DNA from: an uncultured Bacilli bacterium | Lineage (GTDB): Bacteria > Bacillota_I > Bacilli_A > RF39 > UBA660 | Assembly (NCBI GenBank): GCA_910579455.1 | Contig: CAJTUT010000009.1 | Span: 1 to 40,952, forward strand | Direction of reading: 5' to 3' | Length of the DNA: 40,952 nucleotides | Shown: positions 1-7,448 of the stretch, one piece after another | Numbering within the stretch: the first letter of the stretch is position 1 | Layout: each line of letters begins with the position of its first letter | Translations under genes and position numbers: made by a program | Notes under the pieces: generated by a model | Told to the model about the DNA's origin: nothing | The model's input: only the letters and a program-made list of their open reading frames with translations | The model's database searches: none

Positions 1-86
1 TTCTGTTTAATTAATATTTTATACGACTTATTGCTTTTTTTCTATATTAGTGGTGTCACATCAATTGTAACGCTACAGCTACTGTA

Positions 87-115
87 GAGGTTAAGTAATT
101 AACTTCTTTTTTTTT
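87..115 (+). terminator. Rho-independent terminator of an upstream gene
   Basis: An 8-bp stem (87-94 with 99-106, one G-T pair), a GTAA loop and a run of nine T form an intrinsic terminator. It closes an unseen upstream unit and shows that the type VII operon has its own promoter. A second 6-bp hairpin (CTACAG/CTGTAG) lies just upstream at about 73-86. Confidence 0.75.
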
Positions 116-126
116 GACTTTTTGTA

Positions 127-135
127 TGATATAAT
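127..135 (+). promoter_or_regulatory. Extended -10 promoter of essC
   Basis: TGATATAAT is a perfect extended -10 element. The TTGACT nearby lies only 10 bases upstream, too close for a normal -35, so the extended TG probably compensates. The essC ribosome binding site follows at 148-155. Confidence 0.6.
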
Positions 136-159
136 ACCTATTAGAATAGAGGTGGTTGA

Positions 160-3100
160 ATGTTGATTTATTTAATGCATGTAGATAAAATATATACATT
201 TAAATTACCTAAAAAAATTCAAGGAAATTATGTTTTATCTGACTATGATTCCCAAGGAAATAAAAGATCTTTAGTAAATGTAGATGCTAAAGATGGAAAA
301 TGGTATGTTTCTAGTAATATAGATGTAAAGGTGCAGTATAATCAAAAAGTTGTTGCTTCTATAGAACTTTTTCTTTATAATTTCTACCAATTAACCTATG
401 GGAATGAGAATATTATTATGTACGTCTGTCCTGGAAATGAAACATCATATGTTGCTAAGGCCATTTCAAATAATCAAACGTTAGTAATTGGAAATGATTC
501 TATTTGCGATATTACATATAACTATGCAGGTTTTTCAAAAAAACAATTAGAGTTGACTTATACAGATGGAAAATATTCATTTAAAAATTTAGATAATAGA
601 TATCCTGTTTATTTAAATAAAATACGAAGAGAATCTGGTTATTTAGAGAATTTTGATACTTTATTTATGATGGGACTTAAAGTCATTATCTGTGATAAAT
701 TTATATTAATCAATAATCCTATGAAATTGGTTGTACTTATGTCTAATAAGTTTTGTGAGTTAAAAACAGAGTTATCGATGGGAGATTATATACATGATAA
801 TGCGGTTTATAAAGACTTTTATGATGAAAAAGATTATTTTAATAAATCTCCAGTATTTTTAAAAAAAATAAAGACATTAAACATGGAAATAGCACTTCCA
901 CCAGAAAAACAGAGATCTGATGGAGAATCTATGTTAATCAAGATTGTCCCTTCTATTCTTATGTTTTCTACTTCTGCATTTACAGGAATACAAGCTCTGA
1001 TTAATGTTCAAAAAGATCCATCCTCTTTGCAGAGTAATTTATCTAGTATTATTATGTGTATTGCATTATTTATTTCTAGTATTATTTGGCCTTTTGTAGA
1101 ACAGATTATAAATAAGTTTAGAGTGGCAGGTTCTAATCTTAGAAGAAGTAGAAGATTTTCAAAATATTTAAAAGGGAAAGAAAAGGTACTGAAACAGGCT
1201 ATTGATGATCAAAAAATGATTTTATGTGATAGATATACATCTCTTAGGGAAATTCAAAATATTATTTTTTCTAAATTACCTAATTTATTTTCTAGAACAG
1301 TGGACAGCAGGGACTTTTTGGTAGTCAGATTAGGTATTGGGACTATACCCTTGGATTGCGAGATTGATTTTAAAAAACCAGAATATAGTGAAAATAATGA
1401 CCATTTGATTGAAAATGCGGAAAAAATAATAGAGAGTAATAAGTGGGTTCATGATGTTCCTTATACGGTTTCATTATATAGAAATAATATTTTAGCATTT
1501 ATCGGTCAAATTGAAATTATGCCAAATTATATGAAAGCAATTATGTTGCAATTATTAACTTTTCATAGCTATAGTGATTTAAAAATTGTTGTATTAACAG
1601 GAGAAAATGAAAACTCTTCTTTAAGTTTTTTAAGAGGTTGTAATCATTGTTGGAATAATGAGAAAAGCAAAAGATTTTTTGCAAGTAATTTAAACGAAGG
1701 AGAAGAGTTATCCTCCTTTTTGGAAAAAGAATTAATGAAAAGAAAGGAACTTGAACAAAAACTAGAGTTACCCTATTATTTAATTGTTACGGATAATATT
1801 TCTATGTATAAAGATCTCAAAATCATAAGAGATTTAGACTCTAATTGTAGTAAATATCATATGGGGATAATTATGTTTTGCCAAAAAGTTGCCGAAGTTC
1901 CTAGTACCTGTCATCATTTCATTGATTACAAATTAAAAGAAGCTGCTTCTTTTAACTCTGAAATGGATCAGGACAGTTTAAATAGGTTTAAGCCAGAGTT
2001 TATAGAGGATATAGATTTTAATGAATGTATTAGAAGAATAGCTAATATACCAATCAAACTACAAGATGCTATTTCTGGAAATTTGCCAGATAATTTAGGA
2101 TTTTTGGAGTTATATGGGATAGGGAATGTTAAACAATTTAACGCTATAGAAAAGTGGAAAAATTCAGATGTGATCAATAGCTTAGCGGCACCCATAGGAG
2201 TGGATGTAAATGGAAATATTTTAAATTTAGATTTACATGAGAAAAGACACGGCCCTCATGGTTTGGTTGCTGGTATGACAGGTTCTGGTAAAAGTGAATT
2301 TATTATTACATATATTTTATCTCTTGCTGTTAATTATAGTCCAGATGAGGTTCAATTTGTGTTAATTGACTATAAAGGTGGTGGGCTTGCAGGGGCCTTT
2401 GAAAATAGAAAAGCTGGAATAAAATTACCACATTTGGTAGGAACTATTACTAATCTGGATAAGTCAGAGATGAAGAGGACTTTAGTATCTATCAAGAGTG
2501 AATTACAAAGAAGACAAAAGGTATTTAATCTGGCTAAAGAGAGATTGAATACAGGAACGATTGATATTTATAAATATCAGAGACTAGTAAGAGAAAATCA
2601 ACTTCAGGAACCTATGTCTCATTTATTTATTATATGTGATGAGTTTGCAGAGTTAAAAGCACAACAGCCTGAATTTATGGACGAGCTTGTATCAGCAGCA
2701 CGCATTGGTCGTAGTTTAGGAATTCATTTAATTTTAGCTACTCAAAAGCCTAGTGGTGTTGTAGATGATCAAATCTGGTCAAATTCTAAGTTTAAAGTCT
2801 GTTGTAAGGTTCAAACAGTAGAGGATAGTAAAGAAATGATTAGGCGTGATGATGCGGCTTATTTAAAACAATCGGGACGATTCTATTTACAAGTGGGCTA
2901 TGATGAATACTTTGTTTTGGGGCAATCCGCTTATAGTGGAATTACTTATATACCATCTGAAAGAAGTAGAACAAAAGTTGATGATTCTATAGACTTTTTA
3001 AATAATGCTGGAGAGGTTGTGAAAAACATTACAAAGCCTGAAGAAAAAGTACAGATTCGTGAAGATTTAGGAGAAGAGTTAGGTAATGTTTTGAAATATT

Positions 3101-4701
3101 TAATTGAGCAAGCAGTAGAGCTAAATTTTAAAAATAAGCAATTATGGTTAGAAAATGTAGCACCTATTATATATTTAGAAGATATTAGAAAGAAATATGA
3201 GGTTGGAATTAGGCCTTATAATATTAATCCTGTTATTGGAGAATATGATGATCCAAAGAATCAAAAGCAAGGAAGTGTTTCTCTATCTATTAATGAGTTG
3301 GGAAATATTTTCATTATCGGAGTTCCTGGTAGTGGAAAAAGTACGTTGTTATCAACTATTATATATTCTACTGTAATTACGCATAATACAAACGAGGTTA
3401 ATTTTTATATTGTAGATTTTTTGGCGGAGACTTTGAATCGTTTTATTAAGGCTCCTCAGGTAGGTGATTTTGTTACCACTTCAACACCGGATAAAGTTAA
3501 AAAGTTGTTTTACTTTTTGACAAGAGAGAATGAGAAGAGAAAAAAGTATTATTCTGATAAAATTGGAGGATTTGAAGGAGAGCTAAAGAAAGGGAAAACA
3601 ACTTTTCCTAGTACTATTGTTATAATAAATGGTATGGATGTTTTTAAAGAAGAGTTTGAGTTTGAATATGAAGATTTATTTGGACCACTTACTAGAGAGT
3701 GTAACCGGAACGGAATTTATTTTATAGTAACTGGAACTTCTTTATCCTCTTTAGGTTTTATAGCTGAAAATAATTTTAGTGAAAAAATTGTGATGCGCTT
3801 GTTGGATAAAACAGATTATAGTGGTGTTTTTCCGTCTAGTAATATAGTTCCTGCAGAGAATCCTGGTCGTGGATTAATAAAATTAGATGATGTTTATGAA
3901 TTTCAAACAGCTCTTATTTTTAATGATGCCGTAATGGAAAACAATTTGAATTATGTGTTTGAGCAACTAAATAAATTTATAAAAAATCGAGCTAGAAAAA
4001 TACCAGTTATGCCTAAGATTGTCTCTATGGATTCTGTTCGAGGGGAAATTACAGATTTATCTAGTGTTCCAATAGGAATAGAATTTAATAGTGCCTGTCC
4101 ATATTTATATGACTTTGATAATTTTATTAATATAATACTATTCGGAAGTAGCATTTCAGATAAGAGTTTTATTACTCAACTCTCTAATATATTAGTTCAA
4201 AGCATTGATTATAAATTAGTGATATTAGATGCTTATAATATTTTAGAGGATTTTAAGCATACTAATATTAAGCTGTATAATTCCAATTTTAAAAAACTAA
4301 TTTCTAGTTTAATTAGGAATATTCAAAAGTCTATTTCTAATGATTCTAGTAACAAATTGCTGTTTTTGATTAATGGATATACAGAATTAGAAAAGCATTT
4401 AAATGAGCTAAAACAGGAAGATAATGAGATCAATAATATTACAGATTTAATTCTATCGGCAAAGGATAGTAGTAATTATAAATTTATTATTGTAGATCAA
4501 AATCGTTCATTACGTTCCTTAGATAATCCATGGGGAACCTATGCAGATAATACCAATGGTATTTTGTTAGGATTATCTGTGGATGATCAAAGTATTCTTG
4601 TTGCAAAACCTAGATATGATTTAGATGGTCAAATTTTATCTGACACAGCCATGATTGTAAAAGATGGAGAACAAGAATTTATTAAATATGTAAGAAAATA
4701 G
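160..4701 (+). CDS. essC: EssC-type FtsK/SpoIIIE ATPase of type VII secretion
   Basis: Membrane-anchored motor that recognises and drives WXG100-type substrates through the type VII (Ess/Yuk) secretion system. The N-terminal ~230 residues match the FHA-like region of EssC. Two membrane segments lie at about 260-282 and 289-313. Three ATPase modules follow: the first has a full Walker A, GMTGSGKS (705-712), and a Walker B ending IICDEF; the second has GVPGSGKS (1054-1061); the third has only a degenerate GSSISDKS (1329-1336), as in other EssC proteins whose last domain binds substrate rather than ATP. Length (1513) is normal for EssC. The ATG at 160 is preceded by AGAGGTGG. It is the first gene of the operon; EsaA, EssA and EssB are not in the window, so the machine is either encoded elsewhere or divergent. 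Confidence 0.93.
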   Translation: MLIYLMHVDKIYTFKLPKKIQGNYVLSDYDSQGNKRSLVNVDAKDGKWYVSSNIDVKVQYNQKVVASIELFLYNFYQLTYGNENIIMYVCPGNETSYVAKAISNNQTLVIGNDSICDITYNYAGFSKKQLELTYTDGKYSFKNLDNRYPVYLNKIRRESGYLENFDTLFMMGLKVIICDKFILINNPMKLVVLMSNKFCELKTELSMGDYIHDNAVYKDFYDEKDYFNKSPVFLKKIKTLNMEIALPPEKQRSDGESMLIKIVPSILMFSTSAFTGIQALINVQKDPSSLQSNLSSIIMCIALFISSIIWPFVEQIINKFRVAGSNLRRSRRFSKYLKGKEKVLKQAIDDQKMILCDRYTSLREIQNIIFSKLPNLFSRTVDSRDFLVVRLGIGTIPLDCEIDFKKPEYSENNDHLIENAEKIIESNKWVHDVPYTVSLYRNNILAFIGQIEIMPNYMKAIMLQLLTFHSYSDLKIVVLTGENENSSLSFLRGCNHCWNNEKSKRFFASNLNEGEELSSFLEKELMKRKELEQKLELPYYLIVTDNISMYKDLKIIRDLDSNCSKYHMGIIMFCQKVAEVPSTCHHFIDYKLKEAASFNSEMDQDSLNRFKPEFIEDIDFNECIRRIANIPIKLQDAISGNLPDNLGFLELYGIGNVKQFNAIEKWKNSDVINSLAAPIGVDVNGNILNLDLHEKRHGPHGLVAGMTGSGKSEFIITYILSLAVNYSPDEVQFVLIDYKGGGLAGAFENRKAGIKLPHLVGTITNLDKSEMKRTLVSIKSELQRRQKVFNLAKERLNTGTIDIYKYQRLVRENQLQEPMSHLFIICDEFAELKAQQPEFMDELVSAARIGRSLGIHLILATQKPSGVVDDQIWSNSKFKVCCKVQTVEDSKEMIRRDDAAYLKQSGRFYLQVGYDEYFVLGQSAYSGITYIPSERSRTKVDDSIDFLNNAGEVVKNITKPEEKVQIREDLGEELGNVLKYLIEQAVELNFKNKQLWLENVAPIIYLEDIRKKYEVGIRPYNINPVIGEYDDPKNQKQGSVSLSINELGNIFIIGVPGSGKSTLLSTIIYSTVITHNTNEVNFYIVDFLAETLNRFIKAPQVGDFVTTSTPDKVKKLFYFLTRENEKRKKYYSDKIGGFEGELKKGKTTFPSTIVIINGMDVFKEEFEFEYEDLFGPLTRECNRNGIYFIVTGTSLSSLGFIAENNFSEKIVMRLLDKTDYSGVFPSSNIVPAENPGRGLIKLDDVYEFQTALIFNDAVMENNLNYVFEQLNKFIKNRARKIPVMPKIVSMDSVRGEITDLSSVPIGIEFNSACPYLYDFDNFINIILFGSSISDKSFITQLSNILVQSIDYKLVILDAYNILEDFKHTNIKLYNSNFKKLISSLIRNIQKSISNDSSNKLLFLINGYTELEKHLNELKQEDNEINNITDLILSAKDSSNYKFIIVDQNRSLRSLDNPWGTYADNTNGILLGLSVDDQSILVAKPRYDLDGQILSDTAMIVKDGEQEFIKYVRK

Positions 4702-4709
4702 GTGAAAAT

Positions 4710-4961
4710 ATGAATAAAATTTTAGTTAGCGTAAAGGTTCCAACCATCGAGGAGGAGTACGATTTATTTATTCCAATTGGAGAAAAGATGGATGAGATAT
4801 TATTATTAATTCAAAAATCCATTAATGAGCTATCTGATGGATATTATGAGATTAATGAGCATGCTAATTTGTATGATAGTATTGGTGGTAAGGTGATTAA
4901 TAAGAATAATATAGTAAGGTTTTCTGGGCTAAAGAATGGAAGTAAGGTAATACTATTATAA
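4710..4961 (+). CDS. esaB: EsaB/YukD-like ubiquitin-fold protein
   Basis: 83-residue protein with the size, beta-grasp pattern and position of YukD/EsaB, the small ubiquitin-like accessory protein of Firmicutes type VII secretion. It begins MNKILVSVKVPT, has a central helix (about 25-40, MDEILLLIQKSINEL) and ends in GLKNGSKVILL, the typical last strands of the fold. The ribosome binding site AGGTGAAA overlaps the stop region of essC only 8 bases away, so the two are translationally linked. In characterised systems EsaB is cytosolic and tunes secretion or substrate expression; here the role is by homology and context only. Confidence 0.82.
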   Translation: MNKILVSVKVPTIEEEYDLFIPIGEKMDEILLLIQKSINELSDGYYEINEHANLYDSIGGKVINKNNIVRFSGLKNGSKVILL

Positions 4962-4962
4962 G

Positions 4963-5001
4963 TGTAAAATTTTACAATATGTCATTCATTTATGATATAA
5001 A
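4963..5001 (+). promoter_or_regulatory. Palindrome over an internal promoter for the substrate genes
   Basis: TGTAAAATTTTACA is a perfect 14-bp palindrome (4963-4976). Its right half supplies a TTTACA -35, followed after 19 bases by an extended -10, TGATATAAA (4993-5001). The layout suggests that the WXG-type genes can be transcribed independently of essC and repressed by a dimeric protein. This is inferred from sequence only. Confidence 0.45.
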
Positions 5002-5076
5002 TCGTTTAAGATTATTGATATAAAAAATGAGATATGCTAATATTTAATTATGATAAGTGAAAGGAGGGTGAATGAT

Positions 5077-5457
5077 ATGGCAAAATCAAGGATTAATCTT
5101 TCCAATATGGTAGCCTCAGATGAGGAGATTTTTATGGCGTACAATGTAATGGATCAGGCAGCGGTAGTAAGGGATGCATTAACACAGATTTCTACAACCT
5201 ATAACAAAATTGAAGGGGAATATAAGAAAATATGGAATGATCCAAAAACAAAAGGAAAATTTAAAACAATTGCAGAGAAAATGGCTTCAGTTTGTAATAA
5301 ACGCTCATCTTATGCAAGAAATCAACAAGCTACTATGTATCGAAATCTAGAAAGCTCTGTTCAGAAAAATAAGAATGCTTTTGAGGGATTGAAAGCGGAC
5401 GTAGAGGGTGCTTATCAGTCTATGTTAAATACTATGAATTCTAATTCTAGTAATTAG
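5077..5457 (+). CDS. WXG100-like helical secretion substrate (126 aa)
   Basis: Almost wholly helical protein with two long predicted helices broken by a turn containing Trp53 (KIWNDPKTKG), the place where WXG100 proteins carry their W-x-G hairpin. The Gly is displaced, so this is a divergent member or chaperone-like partner. No signal peptide or membrane segment. I chose the ATG at 5077 because AAGGAGGGTG (5061-5070) sits directly before it; the upstream in-frame ATG at 5050 precedes that site. It is the first of three small genes behind the internal promoter, next to a better WXG100 protein, so the pair may form a heterodimer like EsxA/EsxB. Secretion is inferred from context. Confidence 0.7.
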   Translation: MAKSRINLSNMVASDEEIFMAYNVMDQAAVVRDALTQISTTYNKIEGEYKKIWNDPKTKGKFKTIAEKMASVCNKRSSYARNQQATMYRNLESSVQKNKNAFEGLKADVEGAYQSMLNTMNSNSSN

Positions 5458-5492
5458 CAAATTGAAACTAAAGAAAAGGGAGGATATAAAAA

Positions 5493-5771
5493 ATGTCAAA
5501 GAATAGTATCAGTCCAAAGGTTGCATTAGCTGTTTCATCAAAGGTAGCAGGGTATATAAAGGAGTTGGATGGCTATATGACGCAGTTAGCGGAAGCAGTG
5601 GAGCATTTAAATACTACATATTGGTATGGTGGCGAAAATGCAAATGGTTGGTATAATAATATGGCTGCACATTATATTAATGCATTATCAGCTAATCAGC
5701 GCTTATTAGATATGAATAATAAATTTAAAAAACAAGTTATAAAATATAAGAATGCTAGTGATTCGAAATAG
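5493..5771 (+). CDS. WXG100 family protein (EsxA-like)
   Basis: 92-residue protein with the family length, two amphipathic helices and a W-Y-G at 44-46 in the turn. WXG100 proteins are secreted as helical-hairpin dimers through EssC. The C-terminal part (LLDMNNKFKKQVIKY) is a helix in which the usual Y-x-x-x-D/E signal is not clear. The ribosome binding site GGGAGGA lies 8 bases before the ATG. It lies 35 bases behind the 126-residue protein and one base before the acidic protein, so all three are co-transcribed. Confidence 0.82.
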   Translation: MSKNSISPKVALAVSSKVAGYIKELDGYMTQLAEAVEHLNTTYWYGGENANGWYNNMAAHYINALSANQRLLDMNNKFKKQVIKYKNASDSK

Positions 5772-5782
5772 GAATGTTTAAT

Positions 5783-6052
5783 ATGGATGAAAAGATAAAG
5801 ACAGATAATAATATGAATCAGGATATCAAGTCAGCAATAAATTACATAAATAATAATGATGATGGTTTTATAAACGGTATTGATTTATATGAGGAGTTTC
5901 GTGAAGGTGCCGATCCAACTGGAGAGGCAGCGTTTTCTACCATTGATAAGGAAACTGGAATAGAGGAACTTTCCATTTCTGATGATAGCGAAATAAAAAA
6001 CGAAATTCAGGAAAATGACGATGTTTTAGACATTGATGATTTATTTGAATAA
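5783..6052 (+). CDS. Acidic small protein with EF-hand-like loop, type VII locus
   Basis: 89-residue, strongly acidic, hydrophilic protein of unknown family. Residues 23-34 (NNNDDGFINGID) fit the EF-hand pattern: N/D at positions 1, 3 and 5, Gly at 6, Ile at 8 and Asp at 12, with a helix-like segment before (DIKSAINYI) and after (LYEEF). The C-terminus is rich in Asp/Glu and ends DIDDLFE. I prefer the ATG at 5783 because TAGGA lies about 9 bases upstream; the ATG at 5774 almost touches that site. It is the last gene before the operon terminator, so it may be a third substrate, chaperone or regulator of the type VII machine. Calcium binding is only a pattern match. Confidence 0.6.
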   Translation: MDEKIKTDNNMNQDIKSAINYINNNDDGFINGIDLYEEFREGADPTGEAAFSTIDKETGIEELSISDDSEIKNEIQENDDVLDIDDLFE

Positions 6053-6078
6053 AAGTATTGACAAGATACTTTTTTTTT
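6051..6078 (+). terminator. Terminator of the type VII operon
   Basis: An 8-bp AT-rich stem (6051-6058 with 6066-6073), a 7-base loop and T residues through 6078. It starts in the stop codon of the acidic gene and also contains the -35 box of the next unit. Confidence 0.75.
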
Positions 6079-6086
6079 AATATACT
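6058..6086 (+). promoter_or_regulatory. Consensus promoter overlapping the terminator
   Basis: TTGACA (6058-6063), a 17-base spacer and TATACT (6081-6086) form a near-perfect sigma-A promoter. The -35 lies in the loop region of the preceding terminator hairpin. Transcription would start near 6093. Confidence 0.65.
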
Positions 6087-6122
6087 AGTATTGTTAATAT
6101 ATGGTGGTGAGAAGGTGCTTTG

Positions 6123-6176
6123 ATGTTTTTTTATCAATTGTGCTGGTCTCTGATTTGCTTGTTATACATATATTAA
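6123..6176 (+). CDS. Possible 17-aa hydrophobic peptide
   Basis: ATG with AAGGTG five bases upstream opens a 17-codon frame, MFFYQLCWSLICLLYIY, which is entirely hydrophobic. An overlapping alternative frame from ATG 6101 (45 codons, stop 6236-6238) encodes a single membrane-like segment with a basic tail but has no visible ribosome binding site. Either would suit a type I toxin; neither is proven. Confidence 0.25.
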   Translation: MFFYQLCWSLICLLYIY

Positions 6177-6356
6177 GGTTACAATTAAAAAGAAGGAAAA
6201 CTTTTAGGGTAAGTGGCAGGTATAGGTCTGAATACTGAAATCATTTAGCTAATGATGCCCCTAATTAAACCAAAATAGTAAATTTTTATCAGAAATTTGC
6301 TATAAACTCAAGAGAAACATAACCAGACCAAAGAATGTTATGTAGAGTTTTTCAAA

Positions 6357-6405
6357 AAAAATAAATACATATAATGTTATTTGATATTTGTGTATTTATT
6401 TTTTT
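6357..6405. terminator. Strong AT-rich, probably bidirectional terminator
   Basis: A perfect 13-bp inverted repeat (6357-6369 and 6391-6403) with T-runs on both strands closes the preceding small unit. Confidence 0.6.
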
Positions 6406-6420
6406 TAGTTTAATATTTAA

Positions 6421-6449
6421 CAAAAATAAAGAAGCCATATAGGCTTCTT
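6421..6449 (-). terminator. Minus-strand terminator of the 26-aa peptide unit
   Basis: AAGAAGCC (6429-6436), loop ATATA and GGCTTCTT (6442-6449) form a perfect 8-bp stem. Read on the minus strand it is followed by TTTATTTTTG, a proper T-tract; the plus-strand side is weaker. Confidence 0.65.
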
Positions 6450-6505
6450 AGTTTAAAATTATCATTTATATATTTATCAGATATATAAATAATAACAATA
6501 CTTGT

Positions 6506-6586
6506 TTAGAGTTTTCTTTCTCTTACAACGATTACAATTCCCCTAGTACGGTAAGTTATTACTTTAAAATCGATCTTTTTGATCAT
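6506..6586 (-). CDS. 26-aa cationic peptide with its own promoter and terminator
   Basis: Small frame encoding a 26-residue peptide starting MIKKIDFKVITYRTRG and ending RERKL, net strongly positive, with a beta-like hydrophobic patch IVIVV. AGAGG lies about 8 bases before the ATG. A consensus promoter (6617-6645) gives a leader of about 24 bases, and a stem-loop terminator closes the unit, so the transcript would be about 180 nt. I do not recognise the family. It could be a small regulatory or antimicrobial-like peptide, or an accidental frame in a small RNA. It diverges from the rsmC-rpoBC promoter. Confidence 0.42.
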   Translation of the reverse strand: MIKKIDFKVITYRTRGIVIVVRERKL

Positions 6587-6616
6587 ATGATTCCTCTTTG
6601 TTACTAGGTTAATTTA

Positions 6617-6645
6617 ATATTACTATATGTTTTTAAAGAAGTCAA
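6617..6645 (-). promoter_or_regulatory. Minus-strand consensus promoter
   Basis: On the minus strand TTGACT (6645-6640), 17 bases, then TAATAT (6622-6617). It is back-to-back with the plus-strand promoter at 6664. Confidence 0.65.
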
Positions 6646-6663
6646 TATATTTTTAAAAAAATG

Positions 6664-6692
6664 TTGACTATTCTGTATTTTTGTTGTATTAT
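6664..6692 (+). promoter_or_regulatory. Promoter of the rsmC-rpoB-rpoC unit
   Basis: TTGACT (6664-6669), 17-base spacer, TATTAT (6687-6692). The start point would fall near 6700, immediately before the leader hairpin. Confidence 0.7.
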
Positions 6693-6701
6693 ATCTTTAC
6701 G

Positions 6702-6747
6702 AAAGGAGACAACTGTAATATTTTATGGAAGTTGTCTCTTTCTTTTT
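6702..6747 (+). promoter_or_regulatory. Leader hairpin, attenuator-like
   Basis: AAGGAGACAACT pairs with AGTTGTCTCTTT to give a 12-bp stem (one G-U) around a 15-base loop, followed by CTTTTT. This has the form of an intrinsic terminator placed between promoter and first gene. It also sequesters an AAGGAG sequence. Regulation by attenuation is an inference. Confidence 0.5.
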
Positions 6748-6764
6748 GTATTTGGAGAGAGATC

Positions 6765-7349
6765 ATGGGGCATTATTTTACAAACGAAAGGTTACCTAGT
6801 AATGTCAAAAAAATGAATTGTGTAATAAGAAATAATAGTTTTACTTTTTTGACAGATAATGGTGTTTTTTCGAAAGAAGGATTAGATTTTGGCAGTAGAC
6901 TTTTACTTGAGTCCATCCCGCTTGTAGAAGTTGGAGCTAAAGTTTTAGATATGGGTTGTGGTTATGGTGTTTTTGGTATTGTTTTAAATAAACTTACTAA
7001 TGCTTATATTGATATGGTTGATGTTAATTTACGGGCAATTCATTTAGCAAAGCGTAATTTGGTTTTAAATGATTGCAAAAATGTTTCCATTTTTGAAAGT
7101 AATTGTTATTCTAATATTACTAGTAAGTATAATACGATTATTACAAATCCACCAATACGTGCGGGTAAAAAAATTGTTTATGAGATTTTAATGAATGCAA
7201 AAGGATATTTAGAACCTGAAGGTAATCTTTTCTTGGTAATTCGAAAAGAACAGGGTGCTAAATCGCTAATATCCGACTTGGGCCAGGTGTATAATGTTGA
7301 GGTATTAGAAAGAAAAAAAGGCTTTTTCGTATTAAAGTGTTCTTTTTAG
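6765..7349 (+). CDS. RsmC-like class I methyltransferase (YbxB type)
   Basis: 194-residue Rossmann-fold SAM-dependent methyltransferase of the RsmC/YbxB family, probably acting on 16S rRNA guanine. Residues 60-71 (VLDMGCGYGVFG) are motif I for SAM, DMVDVN follows as the acidic motif II, and NPPI at 128-131 is the N6/N2-type catalytic motif. The N-terminal MGHYF resembles the start of YbxB homologues. I start at 6765 because GGAGAGAG lies directly upstream; an earlier frame opening runs through the leader hairpin and promoter. In Bacillus the same gene lies between rplL and rpoB; here it directly precedes rpoB without rplJ/rplL. Confidence 0.85.
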   Translation: MGHYFTNERLPSNVKKMNCVIRNNSFTFLTDNGVFSKEGLDFGSRLLLESIPLVEVGAKVLDMGCGYGVFGIVLNKLTNAYIDMVDVNLRAIHLAKRNLVLNDCKNVSIFESNCYSNITSKYNTIITNPPIRAGKKIVYEILMNAKGYLEPEGNLFLVIRKEQGAKSLISDLGQVYNVEVLERKKGFFVLKCSF

Positions 7350-7378
7350 TTGACTTGTTGATAACTTTATGTTATTAA
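7350..7378 (+). promoter_or_regulatory. Probable promoter of rpoB
   Basis: TTGACT (7350-7355) begins one base after the methyltransferase stop, then 17 bases and TATTAA (7373-7378). It would allow rpoBC expression independent of the upstream leader. Confidence 0.5.
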
Positions 7379-7448
7379 TATAAATTGGCAACGTGTTATT
7401 TTTAATGCGATTTTGTTCTTTAAAAATTAAATGTTTGGGGTGAAAAGA

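Larger units (their letters stand above)
6093..6405 (+). ncRNA. Candidate structured small RNA, about 310 nt
   Basis: Bounded by a consensus promoter and a 13-bp terminator stem, this stretch holds little coding capacity but much structure. A three-way junction is visible: outer stem TTAGGG (6204-6209) with CCCTAA (6259-6264), enclosing hairpins 6217-6237 (CAG-TAT/ATACTG) and 6240-6256 (ATCATT/AATGAT). A second compound hairpin follows (AAACTC 6304-6309 with GAGTTT 6345-6350, and ACATAAC 6317-6323 with GTTATGT 6337-6343). I cannot assign it to a known RNA family; it has no recognisable RNase P, SRP or 6S signature. It could also be a type I toxin messenger, given the hydrophobic reading frame near its 5' end. 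Confidence 0.4.

Noticed and set aside
6204..6264. Hammerhead ribozyme
   Set aside because: A three-way junction with CTGA and GAAA is present, but the CUGANGA core, stem II and the cleavage triplet do not line up.
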